DNA of 64,000 nt from the NCBI RefSeq assembly GCF_900236475.1, contig NZ_LT963352.1, positions 5,770,001-5,834,000 on the forward strand. Direction: 5' to 3'. A program made the position numbers and the translations under genes. The notes beneath the pieces are model-generated. The model saw only the letters and a list, made by a program, of their open reading frames with translations, did not search any database and was not told where the DNA came from. The stretch is from Streptomyces chartreusis NRRL 3882 (GTDB taxonomy: Bacteria; Actinomycetota; Actinomycetes; Streptomycetales; Streptomycetaceae). Shown here piece after piece: positions 7,305-15,973 of the stretch. The first letter of the stretch is position 1, and each line of letters begins with the position of its first letter.

Positions 7305-9126
7305 GCCCGTACCCGATCGGGTACAGCACCTGCTCCGGATCATCCGCCCGCTGCACCGGCACCGGGAGTGTGCCGCGTGGCTCCACCCGTCCCGCGATCA
7401 CCCGGGCGGCGGCCCGCAGTTCCACGTCGGTCCAGGAGTACGCCGCGAGGCACGCCGGCACGGAGGGCAGCCGGGCCACGTCGTACGGATTGCGGATCGC
7501 CACCGCCACGACCGGCCTCCCCGTCGCCACGAGCTGCTCGACCAGCGTCTGCTGGCCGCTGCCCGCCGTGACGTTGTACGTCGCCGCCACCACCGCGTCC
7601 GCGTCCCGTGCCGCCGCGACCGCCCGGGCGATGGTTGCCGCGGACGGGGCCGTCCCGGTCGACAGGGCGGTGGCGGTGAACCCGAGCCCGGTCAGCGCGG
7701 CGGCGAGCACCCCGGTCGGCGGTCCGGTCGTCCCCGACGGCGAGGCCGGATCGGCCCCGACCACCAGCACTTTCGGGTACCGGCGCCGGGACAGCGGCAG
7801 CAGCCGCCCCCGGTTGACGAGCAGGGTGGTCGTCCGCTCGGCGATCCGGTCGGCCGCCGCCAGGTGGGCCCGGGTGCCGACGACGCGGTCGACACCGGCC
7901 TGACTGACGTACGGCGCGCGGAACAGGCCCAGCTTCGTCTTCAGCCGCAGGATCCGCAGGACCGACTCGTCGAGCCGCGCCTCGGTCAGCTCGCCACTGC
8001 GCACGGCATCCAGGACCGCGTGCCAGGCGAGGTCCAGGTCCGGCGGGTTGAGGAGCTGGTCCACGCCCGCCTTCAGTGCGAGCACCGGCACCCGGTCGTC
8101 GCCGTACTTGGTCCGCACGCCCTCCATGCCGAGGGAGTCCGTCACCACGACCCCGTCGTAGCCGAGCCGTTCACGCAGGATGCCGGTGAGGATCGGGCGG
8201 GAGAGGGTGGCCGGGTCGCCGGAGTCGTCGAGGGCCGGGACCATCAGGTGCGCGGTCATGATCGAGTCGATGCCCGCGGCGATCGCCGCCCGGAACGGCG
8301 GTGCGTCCAGCTTCTCCCACAGCTCCCGGCTGTGCGTGATGGTCGGGAAGCCGGTGTGGCTGTCGACGTTGGTGTCCCCGTGCCCGGGGAAGTGCTTGGC
8401 GGTCGCCGCCACCCCGGACCCCTGGTACCCGGCGACCTCGGCGGCCACCAGCGCGGCCACCGCCCGCGGGTCGGCACCGAAGGACCGTACGCCGATGACC
8501 GGGTTGGCCGGGTTGACGTTCACGTCGGCCACGGGGGAGTAGTCCTGCCGGATGCCCATCGCCCGCAGCTCGCGCCCGGCGATCCGCCCGAGGTTCCGGG
8601 CATCGGACCGCGACCCGCCCGCGCCGACGGCCATGGCGCCCGGGAAGAGCGTCGCGGGCCTGCCCACCCGGGCGACGATCCCGTGCTCCTGGTCGGTGGA
8701 GACGATCACGGGCAGCCCGCGCGGCAGTTCCAGGGAGGCCCGCTGGATGCCGTTGGACAGATCCGCGATCTGGTGCGGCTCGCGGGTGTTGTGCGCCCAG
8801 GCGAAGTAGATGATGCCGCCGACCCGGTACCTCGCGACCAGCTCGGCGGCCGTACGGACCCCGATCTCCTTCAGGTTGGCGTCGATGTCGGCCTGGTCGG
8901 GGGCGGTGGCGGAGTGGCCGTACACCCGCATCACGAAGAGCTGGCCGACCTTCTCCTCCAGCGTCATGCGCGAGACGAGGGCGCCAAGTCGCTTGTCGTC
9001 GGGGGCGTCCGCGGCGTACGCGGGCCCGGCTGCGAGGGCGCCGGCGGCGCCGGCCGTGGCGGCGAGGACGGTGCGTCTGGAGGGCTGTGCGGTGTTTCCC
9101 GTGCTTCCCGTGCCGGTGTCGTGCAC
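7294..9126 (-). CDS. Exported GH3 beta-N-acetylglucosaminidase / beta-glucosidase
   Basis: A 610-residue glycoside hydrolase family 3 enzyme predicted to release terminal sugars (NagZ-like beta-N-acetylhexosaminidase most likely) outside the cell. A Tat signal is visible (SRRTVLAATAGAAGALAAG, cleavage after AYA). The (beta/alpha)8 domain carries LVSRMTLEEKVGQLF and the NagZ-type loop KHFPGHGDT with DSHTGFP. The catalytic nucleophile Asp lies in VVTDSLGMEGV. A C-terminal alpha/beta sandwich follows. The GTG at 9124-9126 is preferred because GGAAGGAG stands five bases upstream; starting further up would hide the Tat motif behind 20 extra residues. It is monocistronic. Confidence 0.9.
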   Translation of the reverse strand: MHDTGTGSTGNTAQPSRRTVLAATAGAAGALAAGPAYAADAPDDKRLGALVSRMTLEEKVGQLFVMRVYGHSATAPDQADIDANLKEIGVRTAAELVARYRVGGIIYFAWAHNTREPHQIADLSNGIQRASLELPRGLPVIVSTDQEHGIVARVGRPATLFPGAMAVGAGGSRSDARNLGRIAGRELRAMGIRQDYSPVADVNVNPANPVIGVRSFGADPRAVAALVAAEVAGYQGSGVAATAKHFPGHGDTNVDSHTGFPTITHSRELWEKLDAPPFRAAIAAGIDSIMTAHLMVPALDDSGDPATLSRPILTGILRERLGYDGVVVTDSLGMEGVRTKYGDDRVPVLALKAGVDQLLNPPDLDLAWHAVLDAVRSGELTEARLDESVLRILRLKTKLGLFRAPYVSQAGVDRVVGTRAHLAAADRIAERTTTLLVNRGRLLPLSRRRYPKVLVVGADPASPSGTTGPPTGVLAAALTGLGFTATALSTGTAPSAATIARAVAAARDADAVVAATYNVTAGSGQQTLVEQLVATGRPVVAVAIRNPYDVARLPSVPACLAAYSWTDVELRAAARVIAGRVEPRGTLPVPVQRADDPEQVLYPIGYGLTY

Positions 9127-9509
9127 GTGCGCTCCTTCCGGAGGTGATCCGCTCGGATCCGCTGAAGGAAACTTCCAAGAGGTCACCAGTAACCGGGAAG
9201 TTTCTGCCAGTCAAGGGAATGCACACTAACTGCACAGGGGCCGCCACCGGCGCGGTTGGAGGGGGACGCGCCGATGGCGGCGGTGCCGCCGGCCGCGGTA
9301 CGGCGGAGAGGGTGGTCAGCGATCGCAGCCAGCAGCGAGGGCCGACACCGCACCGTGGTGACTCTCCGGCGGCCTGCGATTGGACGACGGGAGTCCGGGC
9401 CGGGTTCCCGGCCCGGGCCGGATTTCCGGAAGTCGGTAGGCGAGGTGAACCAGGGGTTCAACGGGGCGGATGAGCCGCCACTTCTCCCTTCAAAGGGTGC
9501 GCTCGACCT
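9127..9509. other. Intergenic region
   Basis: About 380 bases between two leftward genes. It should contain the promoter of the GH3 gene and the end of the sugar-isomerase operon. I see no gene, no strong hairpin and no clear operator. Confidence 0.5.
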
Positions 9510-10346
9510 TCAGAGGGTGTGCTCGACGAACCGCGCCGCCGTCTCGGCCAGCACCTCCCGTCCGTCCCTCGCCCACAGCCCGTCGTTGAACAGCTCGACC
9601 TCGATGGCGCCGGTGTAGCCGGCGGATTGCACGTACCGCTGCCACTCCCGCATGTCGATCGAGCCGTCGCCGATCTGGCCACGGCCGGTCAGCACGCCCT
9701 CGGGGAGCGGAGTCGTCCAGTCGGCGAGCTGGAAGGTGTGGATCCGGCCGCCCGCACCCGCCCGGGCGATCTGCGCGGGAGCCGTGTCGTCCCACCAGAT
9801 GTGGTACGTGTCGACGGTGACCCCGACCTGGTGCGCCGGAAAGCGTTCGGCCAGGTCCAGGGCCTGGGCCAGCGTCGACACCACACAGCGGTCGGAGGCG
9901 TACATCGGGTGGAGCGGCTCGATCGCCAGGCGGACGCCGTGCCGTTCCGCGTACGGGCCCAGTTCCGCCAGGGCGTCCGCGATGCGTTCGCGGGCGCCGT
10001 GCAGGTCCTTGGAGCCGGGCGGGAGGCCGCCCGAGACCAGGACCAGGGTGTCGGTGCCCAGCGTCGCCGCCTCGTCGATCGCCCGGCGGTTGTCGGCCAG
10101 GGCCTCCGCGCGCTTGGCCGGGTCGATCGCCGTGAAGAAGCCGCCCCGGCACAACGTCGTCACCGTCAGACCCGCGTCCCGGACCAGCTTCGCCGTGGCC
10201 TCCAGGCCGTACGTCTGGACCGGCTCGCGCCACAGGCCCACGTTGCGGACGCCCAACCGGCCGCACTCGTCCACCAGTTCCGGCATCGACAGCTGCTTCA
10301 CCGTCATCTGGTTGATGGAGAAGCGCTCCAGCTCCGTGGTGCTCAC
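9510..10346 (-). CDS. Sugar phosphate isomerase/epimerase family TIM barrel
   Basis: A 278-residue xylose-isomerase-like TIM barrel (AP endonuclease family 2 fold). Metal-site signatures include LAIEPLHPMYASD, GVTVDTYHIWWDD and IEVELFNDGLW, which supply the Glu, Asp and His ligands usual for divalent-metal sugar isomerases. The GTG at 10344-10346 overlaps the upstream stop (GTGA). It is the third gene of an operon with an oxidoreductase and a DUF993 protein, consistent with oxidation, isomerisation and cleavage of an unusual sugar or polyol. The substrate is not predictable. Confidence 0.85.
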   Translation of the reverse strand: MSTTELERFSINQMTVKQLSMPELVDECGRLGVRNVGLWREPVQTYGLEATAKLVRDAGLTVTTLCRGGFFTAIDPAKRAEALADNRRAIDEAATLGTDTLVLVSGGLPPGSKDLHGARERIADALAELGPYAERHGVRLAIEPLHPMYASDRCVVSTLAQALDLAERFPAHQVGVTVDTYHIWWDDTAPAQIARAGAGGRIHTFQLADWTTPLPEGVLTGRGQIGDGSIDMREWQRYVQSAGYTGAIEVELFNDGLWARDGREVLAETAARFVEHTL

Positions 10347-11494
10347 TGGTCCACCCCGTACACGCCCAGCAGGTTCTTCATCCGCTCCTCCGCCAGCTTC
10401 GGGTCGGGGAACAGGCCGAGGCCGTCGGCGAGTTCGTACGCCTTCGCGAAGTGCGGGAGGGAGCGGGCCGACTGGAGGCCGCCGACCATCGTGAAGTGGG
10501 ACTGGTGGCCGGCCAGCCAGGCCAGGAACACCACGCCCGTCTTGTAGAAGCGGGTCGGTGTCTGGAAGAGGTGGCGGGAGAGTTCGACCGTGGGGTCGAG
10601 CAGGTCGCGGAAGCCCCGCACGTCGCCCGTGTCCAGGACCCGGACCGCCTCCGCCGCCAGCGGACCCAGCGGGTCGAAGATGCCGAGCAGGGCATGGCTG
10701 AAGCCCTTCTCGTCGCCCGCGATCAGCTCGGGGTAGTTGAAGTCGTCGCCCGTGTAGCAGCGCACGCCCTGCGGCAGCCGGCGGCGGATGTCGATCTCGC
10801 GCTGCGCGTCCAGCAGCGAGACCTTGATGCCGTCGACCTTGTCCGGGTGCGCCGCGATGACGTCCAGGAAGGTGTCGGTGGCGGCGTCCAGGTCGCTCGA
10901 CCCCCAGTAGCCCTCCAGCGCCGGGTCGAACATCGGGCCCAGCCAGTGCAGGACGACCGGCTCGGCGGCCTGGCGGAGCAGGTGGCCGTAGACCTCCAGG
11001 TAGTCCTCCGGGCCGGAGGCGGCTGCCGCGAGCGCCCGGGACGCCATCAGGATGGCCTGCGCGCCGGACTGCTCCACGACCGCGAGCTGCTCCTCGTAGG
11101 CCGCGCGGACCTCGGCCGGTGAACCGGCCGTGAGCTGGTCGGTGCCGACACCGCAGGCGATCCGGCCGCCGACCGCCTTGGCCTCGGCGGCGCTGCGGCG
11201 GATCAGCTCGGCCGCACCCGCCCAGTCCAGGCCCATGCCGCGCTGGGCGGTGTCCATGGCCTCGGCCACGCCCAGCCCGTGCGACCACAGGTGCCGCCGG
11301 AAGGCGAGGGTGGCGTCCCAGTCGACCGCGGCGGGCGAGTCGGGGGACACGTCCGCGTACGGGTCGGCGACGACGTGCGCCGCCGAGAAGACCGTGCGGG
11401 AGGTGAAGGGGGTGCCGGGGGTCAGGGCGAGGGGCTCCGTGCGGGGCTCGTACGTCCGCAGGCCGCCGGTGGCGTCGGGGAGTCGGATCGTCAC
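10343..11494 (-). CDS. DUF993 dihydrodipicolinate-synthase-like aldolase
   Basis: A 383-residue protein of the DUF993 group, related to the dihydrodipicolinate synthase/N-acetylneuraminate lyase TIM barrels. The visible segment VDGIKVSLLD supplies the Lys expected to form the Schiff base, and CYTGDDFNYPELI resembles the family's substrate loop. The GTG start at 11492-11494 overlaps the stop of the oxidoreductase gene by 4 bp. The context suggests cleavage of a keto acid made by the neighbouring dehydrogenase; the actual reaction is unknown to me. Confidence 0.8.
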   Translation of the reverse strand: MTIRLPDATGGLRTYEPRTEPLALTPGTPFTSRTVFSAAHVVADPYADVSPDSPAAVDWDATLAFRRHLWSHGLGVAEAMDTAQRGMGLDWAGAAELIRRSAAEAKAVGGRIACGVGTDQLTAGSPAEVRAAYEEQLAVVEQSGAQAILMASRALAAAASGPEDYLEVYGHLLRQAAEPVVLHWLGPMFDPALEGYWGSSDLDAATDTFLDVIAAHPDKVDGIKVSLLDAQREIDIRRRLPQGVRCYTGDDFNYPELIAGDEKGFSHALLGIFDPLGPLAAEAVRVLDTGDVRGFRDLLDPTVELSRHLFQTPTRFYKTGVVFLAWLAGHQSHFTMVGGLQSARSLPHFAKAYELADGLGLFPDPKLAEERMKNLLGVYGVDQ

Positions 11495-12642
11495 AGCGCG
11501 ATCTCCGGTACGTCGAGGCGGCGGCCCTCGGCCGAGGACCGCAGGCCCAGCTCGGCGAGCTGGACACCGCGGGCGCCGGCCAGCAGGTCCCAGTGGTAGG
11601 GGGCGTCGGCGTAGACGTGCTTGAGGAACAGCTCCCACTGCGCCTTGAAGCCGTTGTCGAACTCGGCGTTGTCCGGGATCTCCTGCCACTGGTCGCGGAA
11701 GACCTCGGTGGCGGGGATGTCCGGGTTCCAGACCGGCTTGGGCGTGGCCGAGCGGTGCTGGACGCGGCAGTTGCGCAGGCCGGCCACCGCCGAACCCTCC
11801 GTGCCGTCCACCTGGAACTCGACGAGCTCGTCGCGGTTGACGCGCACGGCCCAGCTGGAGTTGATCTGGGCGATGGCGCCGCCCTCCAGCTCGAAGATGC
11901 CGTAGGCGGCGTCGTCGGCCGTGGCGTCGTAGGGCTTGCCGTTCTCGTCCCAGCGCTGCGGGATGTGGGTGGTGGCGATGGCCTGGACGGACTTCACCCG
12001 GCCGAACAGCTCGTGCAGGACGTACTCCCAGTGCGGGAACATGTCGACGACGATGCCGCCGCCGTCCTCGGCCCGGTAGTTCCAGGACGGGCGCTGCGCG
12101 GCCTGCCAGTCGCCCTCGAAGACCCAGTAGCCGAACTCGCCGCGCACGGACAGGATCCGGCCGAAGAAGCCGCCGTCGATGAGGCGCTTCAGCTTGAGCA
12201 GGCCGGGGAGGAAGAGCTTGTCCTGGACGACGCCGTGCTTGATGCCGGCCTCGTTCGCCAGCCGGGCCAGCTCCAGGGCGCCGTCGAGGCCGGTGGCCGT
12301 GGGCTTCTCGGTGTAGATGTGCTTGCCGGCCGCGATGGCCTTCTTGAGCGCCTCCTCGCGGGCGGAGGTGACCTGGGAGTCGAAGTAGATGTCTACCGTC
12401 TCGTCGGCGAGGACCGCGTCCAGGTCGGTCGAGACGTGCTCCAGGCCGTGCTGCTCGGCCAGCGCCTTCAGCGCGTGCTCACGGCGGCCGACCAGGATCG
12501 GCTCGGGCCACAGCACGGTGCCGTCGCCGAGGTCGAGGCCGCCCTGCTCACGGAGGGCGAGGATGGAGCGGACCAGGTGCTGGCGGTAGCCCATGCGCCC
12601 GGTCACGCCGTTCATGGCGATACGCACCGTCTTGCGTGTCAC
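11491..12642 (-). CDS. Gfo/Idh/MocA family oxidoreductase
   Basis: A 383-residue NAD(P)-dependent dehydrogenase. The N-terminal Rossmann fold starts IAMNGVTGRMGYRQHLVRS, where the usual GxGxxG is replaced by NGVTGRMG, and the Gfo/Idh/MocA marker TEKP occurs at about residue 115 (IYTEKPTATG). The C-terminal domain carries EDGGGIVVDMFPHWEYVL, with the catalytic-site Asp and His. The GTG start at 12640-12642 follows GAAGGGAAC. It is the first gene of the leftward operon and divergent from a LacI regulator, with a LacI-type operator in between. Confidence 0.88.
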   Translation of the reverse strand: MTRKTVRIAMNGVTGRMGYRQHLVRSILALREQGGLDLGDGTVLWPEPILVGRREHALKALAEQHGLEHVSTDLDAVLADETVDIYFDSQVTSAREEALKKAIAAGKHIYTEKPTATGLDGALELARLANEAGIKHGVVQDKLFLPGLLKLKRLIDGGFFGRILSVRGEFGYWVFEGDWQAAQRPSWNYRAEDGGGIVVDMFPHWEYVLHELFGRVKSVQAIATTHIPQRWDENGKPYDATADDAAYGIFELEGGAIAQINSSWAVRVNRDELVEFQVDGTEGSAVAGLRNCRVQHRSATPKPVWNPDIPATEVFRDQWQEIPDNAEFDNGFKAQWELFLKHVYADAPYHWDLLAGARGVQLAELGLRSSAEGRRLDVPEIAL

Positions 12643-12955
12643 GTCGTTCCCTTCGTACGCGGTCGTCGCGCCGCGTACGCCCGACTGGTGAGCGGTACAG
12701 CAAGCGCTTTCTATACAGGAAGAAGCTAGCCTCTGAACCGCGGTCCGGACAAGACCGTGACCAGGACGAGTTGTTCGAGGGGGCGAACGACCGGGGGCCG
12801 GGGGCTTAAGGTCTGCTCGGAACCATGGCCATAGGTCCATCGGAGCCAGGGCCTCGGTTCCATCGGAACCAAGGCCACAGGTCTGTATGTGTACGAGGGC
12901 GACTCTGTATGTGTACGAGGGCGGACGACGAGATGCGCGACCGGAGGACGACGAG
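12643..12955. other. Divergent regulatory region with palindromes and a short tandem duplication
   Basis: It separates the oxidoreductase operon from the LacI regulator. It contains a LacI-type core palindrome (12702-12709), the palindrome ggttcc-atc-ggaacc (12856-12870), and a 20-base word beginning tctgtatgtg that occurs at 12882-12901 and again at 12904-12923. GGAGG at 12943-12947 is the ribosome site of the regulator. Confidence 0.7.
12702..12709. promoter_or_regulatory. LacI-family operator core
   Basis: aagcgctt within gcaagcgctttc. This is the classic central-CG palindrome bound by LacI/GalR family proteins, about 60 bases upstream of the oxidoreductase start. The divergently encoded LacI regulator is the obvious candidate ligand (inference). 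Confidence 0.65.
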
Positions 12956-14005
12956 ATGACGGTGACCCTGGCGGACGTGGCGGCCCGCGCGCAGGTCTCG
13001 CCCGCGACGGTGTCGCGCGTGCTGAACGGGAACTACCCCGTGGCCGCGTCCACCCGGGAGCGGGTGCTGAAGGCCGTGGACGAGCTGGACTACGTGCTCA
13101 ACGGGCCCGCGAGCGCCCTGGCCGCCGCCACCTCCGACCTGGTCGGGATCCTGGTGAACGACATCGCCGACCCGTTCTTCGGGATCATGGCGAGCGCGAT
13201 CCAGGCCGAGATCGGCGGGCCGGGCGGTCGCGCGGGCGGGGAGAGGCTCGCGGTGGTCTGCAACACGGGGGGTTCTCCCGAGCGGGAGCTGACGTATCTC
13301 ACGCTGTTGCAGCGGCAGCGGGCGGCGGCCGTGGTGCTGACCGGCGGGGCGATCGAGGACGCGGCGCACACGGCGGCGATGGACGCGAAGGTGCGCAAGC
13401 TGACCGACGCCGGGACGCGTGTGGTGCTGTGCGGGCGGCCGCCGGCGCCGGAGACCGGCGCGATCGCGCTGACCTTCGACAACCGCGGGGGCGGGCAGGA
13501 ACTCACCGAGCACCTGATCGGGCTCGGGCACCGGCGGCTCGGCTACATCGCGGGCCCGGAGGAACGGACGACCACCCGGCACCGGCTGGAGGGGCACCGG
13601 GCCGCGCTCGCCGCGCACGGCATCGAGGAGGACCCTCGGTGGACGGTGCACGGGCGGTACGACCGGCGGTCCGGTTACGAGGCGACGCTGGAACTGCTGC
13701 GGCGCGACCCGTCGCTGACGGCGGTCGTCGCCGCGAACGACTCCGTCGCGCTGGGGGCGTGTGCGGCGCTGCGGGACTCCGGGCTGCGGATCCCGGAGGA
13801 CGTGTCGGTGGCCGGGTTCGACGATCTGCCGTTCAGCATCGACGCGGTGCCCTCGCTGACGACCGTGCGGTTGCCGCTGGCGGAGGCCGGGGCGCGGGCC
13901 GGGCGGATCGCGATGGGGCGGGAGGAGGCGCCGCCCGGCGGGATCGCCTCGGTGCGGGGGGAGTTGATGGTGCGGGGGTCCTCCGGGGTGCCGCGGGTTT
14001 CCTGA
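12956..14005 (+). CDS. LacI-family transcriptional regulator
   Basis: A 349-residue LacI/GalR repressor. The N-terminal helix-turn-helix reads VTLADVAARAQVSPATVSRV with the hinge helix near ASALAAATS. The periplasmic-binding-like effector domain follows, with VAGFDDLPFSIDAVPSLTT and REELMVRGS-type ends normal for the family. The ATG at 12956 follows GGAGG; a longer frame starting at 12887 lies inside the tandem duplication and lacks a ribosome site. It is divergent from the Gfo/Idh-DUF993-isomerase operon and likely represses it until a sugar inducer binds. Confidence 0.9.
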   Translation: MTVTLADVAARAQVSPATVSRVLNGNYPVAASTRERVLKAVDELDYVLNGPASALAAATSDLVGILVNDIADPFFGIMASAIQAEIGGPGGRAGGERLAVVCNTGGSPERELTYLTLLQRQRAAAVVLTGGAIEDAAHTAAMDAKVRKLTDAGTRVVLCGRPPAPETGAIALTFDNRGGGQELTEHLIGLGHRRLGYIAGPEERTTTRHRLEGHRAALAAHGIEEDPRWTVHGRYDRRSGYEATLELLRRDPSLTAVVAANDSVALGACAALRDSGLRIPEDVSVAGFDDLPFSIDAVPSLTTVRLPLAEAGARAGRIAMGREEAPPGGIASVRGELMVRGSSGVPRVS

Positions 14006-14209
14006 CCTCGGCGCTGCTTCCCTGCGTGCGGACCTGCGGACGCGGCGGTCCACGCCTGCACCCCGGTGAGCCCGAACAGACCGGGCACCTCCGCCCGGCC
14101 CCGCCTCCGCCGTCCGCTCGATGCGCAGTCCCGCTGCGGCCGGTGGTGTTCCAGGAGTCGAAGGTGCGGGTGGGGTCCCCCTGCTCGCTCGGAGTCGCGG
14201 ACGCCGATG

Positions 14210-14782
14210 TCAGCGCACGACGTCGAAGACGTTCTTCTGCAGACCGTTGCCGTAGACCTCGTGCTCGACGAGCTTCAGCATCTGGGTGTCCTTGTCCGTG
14301 GTGCTGAAGAGCCGCTTGCCCGCACCGAGCAGGAGCGGAAAGACGAGCAGGTGGTAACGGTCGATCAGGCCGGCGTCCGAAAGGGCCTGGTTCAGGGATG
14401 CGCTGCCGTGGACGATGATCGGGCCGCCCTCGGTCTCCTTCAGAGCGGCGACGTCGTCGAGCGAGCGCAGGATCGTCGTCTCGCCCCAGTTCGACACCAG
14501 GTCGTCCTCGGTGAGGGTGGTGGAGACGACGTACTTCGGCATCACCTTGTAGTCGGCGAAGTCCTCCATGTCGGGCCACACCGCGCTGAACGCCTCGTAG
14601 CTGGTCCGGCCCATCAGCATCGCGGCGGCTTCCTTCTGCTCCCGGCCCTTGATCTCGAATGCCTCGGGGAGGAACTCGATGTCCTTGAAGGTCCACCCGG
14701 AGTTCCGGTAACCGGGCTCGCCGCCCGGGGCCTCCACGACGCCGTCGAGCGAGAGGAAAGCTGTGCTGATCAGGGTACGCAT
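14210..14782 (-). CDS. Dihydrofolate reductase family protein (RibD C-terminal fold)
   Basis: A 190-residue protein of the RibD_C/DHFR-like group common in Streptomyces. It opens MRTLISTAFLSLDGVVEAPGG, and further markers are AAAMLMGRTSYEAF, KYVVSTTL, IIVHGSASLNQAL and FPLLLGAGKRLF, which form the NADPH-binding core. The ATG at 14780-14782 has AAGGAA upstream; a longer frame adds unrelated residues. These proteins are often linked to small-molecule reduction, but a substrate cannot be assigned. It is monocistronic, and 14006-14209 downstream holds no feature that I can support. Confidence 0.85.
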   Translation of the reverse strand: MRTLISTAFLSLDGVVEAPGGEPGYRNSGWTFKDIEFLPEAFEIKGREQKEAAAMLMGRTSYEAFSAVWPDMEDFADYKVMPKYVVSTTLTEDDLVSNWGETTILRSLDDVAALKETEGGPIIVHGSASLNQALSDAGLIDRYHLLVFPLLLGAGKRLFSTTDKDTQMLKLVEHEVYGNGLQKNVFDVVR

Positions 14783-14996
14783 CTGAGGTTCCTTCGGTGT
14801 CTCGTGTCCGGTTCGCAAGAGAATCAGTCTGTGCGCGCTTCCACCACACTCGCAGCCGCGGCGCACCAATCGTGGTCTTTGACTGCGGATCACGGAGAAA
14901 CTCATCGGCCGTCGCCCCGTCTGGTCCCGGCTGTCCTGGACGTCTAGACTCTCCCACGGGAATCTCTGACTGAGTCAACCATCGGGGGTCGTGGTC

Positions 14997-15929
14997 ATGA
15001 CCGTCCAGGACATCCGCTCCTTCAACCGCTTCTACACGAACGTCATCGGCGCGCTCGACTACGGCCGCCACCTCTACGCGCCCTACACCCTCACCGAGTC
15101 CCGCGTGCTCTACGAACTCGCGCACGCGCCGCGTACGGACGCCGCCGACCTGCGGACCCAGCTGCACCTGGACGCCGGGTACCTGAGCCGCATCCTGAAC
15201 AAGTTCGAGGAGGACGGCCTGGTCGAGCGCGGGCCGTCCGAGACGGATCCGCGCCGCCGCCGCATCACCCTCACCGAGCGTGGCCGGGAGGCCGCCGCGC
15301 TCCTCGACGAGCGGGCGCGCGAGACGGTCGGGGCGATGCTGGGCACCGTGCGCGCCGAGGACCGGCCGCGGCTGGCGGAGGCGCTGCGGACCGTCCGGAC
15401 GATCCTGGGTGAGGGCCGGGCGCCGCGACCGGAGGACGTCGTGCTGCGCGACCCCGTCCCCGGCGACCTCGGCTGGATCGTGCAGCGCAACGCCGCCCTG
15501 TACGCCGCCGAGTACGGCTTCGACCTCGACTACGAGGGTCTGGTCGCCCGGATCGTCGCCGAGTACGCCGAAGACCACGACCCGCACCTGGAGCGGACGT
15601 GGATCGCCGAGCTGGACGGCCGGCCGGTGGGGTGCGTGATGTGCGTACGGGACGACGCGCCGGGGGCCGCCCGGCTCCGGCTGCTGCTCGTCGAGCCGGA
15701 CGCGCGCGGCCTGGGTATCGGGGACCGGCTGGTCGGGGCCGTCGTCGCCTTCGCGCGCGAGGCCGGTTACCGCGAGGTCGTCCTGTGGACCAACGACATC
15801 CTCGCCGCCGCCCGCCGCATCTACCAGCGCCACGGCTTCGTGCTGGTCGCGGAGAAACCGCACCGCTCCTTCGGGCAGGACCTGGTCGGCCAGGACTGGC
15901 GACTGGATCTTCTCGCAACACCCGAGTGA
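14997..15929 (+). CDS. MarR regulator fused to a GNAT acetyltransferase
   Basis: A 310-residue two-domain protein. Residues 1-145 form a MarR-type winged helix (ESRVLYELAHAP, LHLDAGYLSRILNKFE recognition helix, DPRRRRITLTERG wing). Residues 150-310 form a GNAT N-acetyltransferase with the acetyl-CoA motif RLLLVEPDARGLGIGDRLV and the FHGF-type end IYQRHGFVLV. The ATG at 14997 is used; a GTG six bases earlier is possible. Such fusions are widespread and probably couple ligand sensing with acetylation. The gene runs divergently from the DHFR-like gene, so it may regulate it (inference). Confidence 0.9.
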   Translation: MTVQDIRSFNRFYTNVIGALDYGRHLYAPYTLTESRVLYELAHAPRTDAADLRTQLHLDAGYLSRILNKFEEDGLVERGPSETDPRRRRITLTERGREAAALLDERARETVGAMLGTVRAEDRPRLAEALRTVRTILGEGRAPRPEDVVLRDPVPGDLGWIVQRNAALYAAEYGFDLDYEGLVARIVAEYAEDHDPHLERTWIAELDGRPVGCVMCVRDDAPGAARLRLLLVEPDARGLGIGDRLVGAVVAFAREAGYREVVLWTNDILAAARRIYQRHGFVLVAEKPHRSFGQDLVGQDWRLDLLATPE

Positions 15930-15973
15930 CGAAGGGGAGTCGTCGGCAGGGCCGCCGGGTAGGGTCCGTCCAC

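Noticed and set aside
9187..9509. Small frames in the gap upstream of the GH3 gene
   Set aside because: Low-complexity composition and no ribosome site; they overlap the expected promoter.
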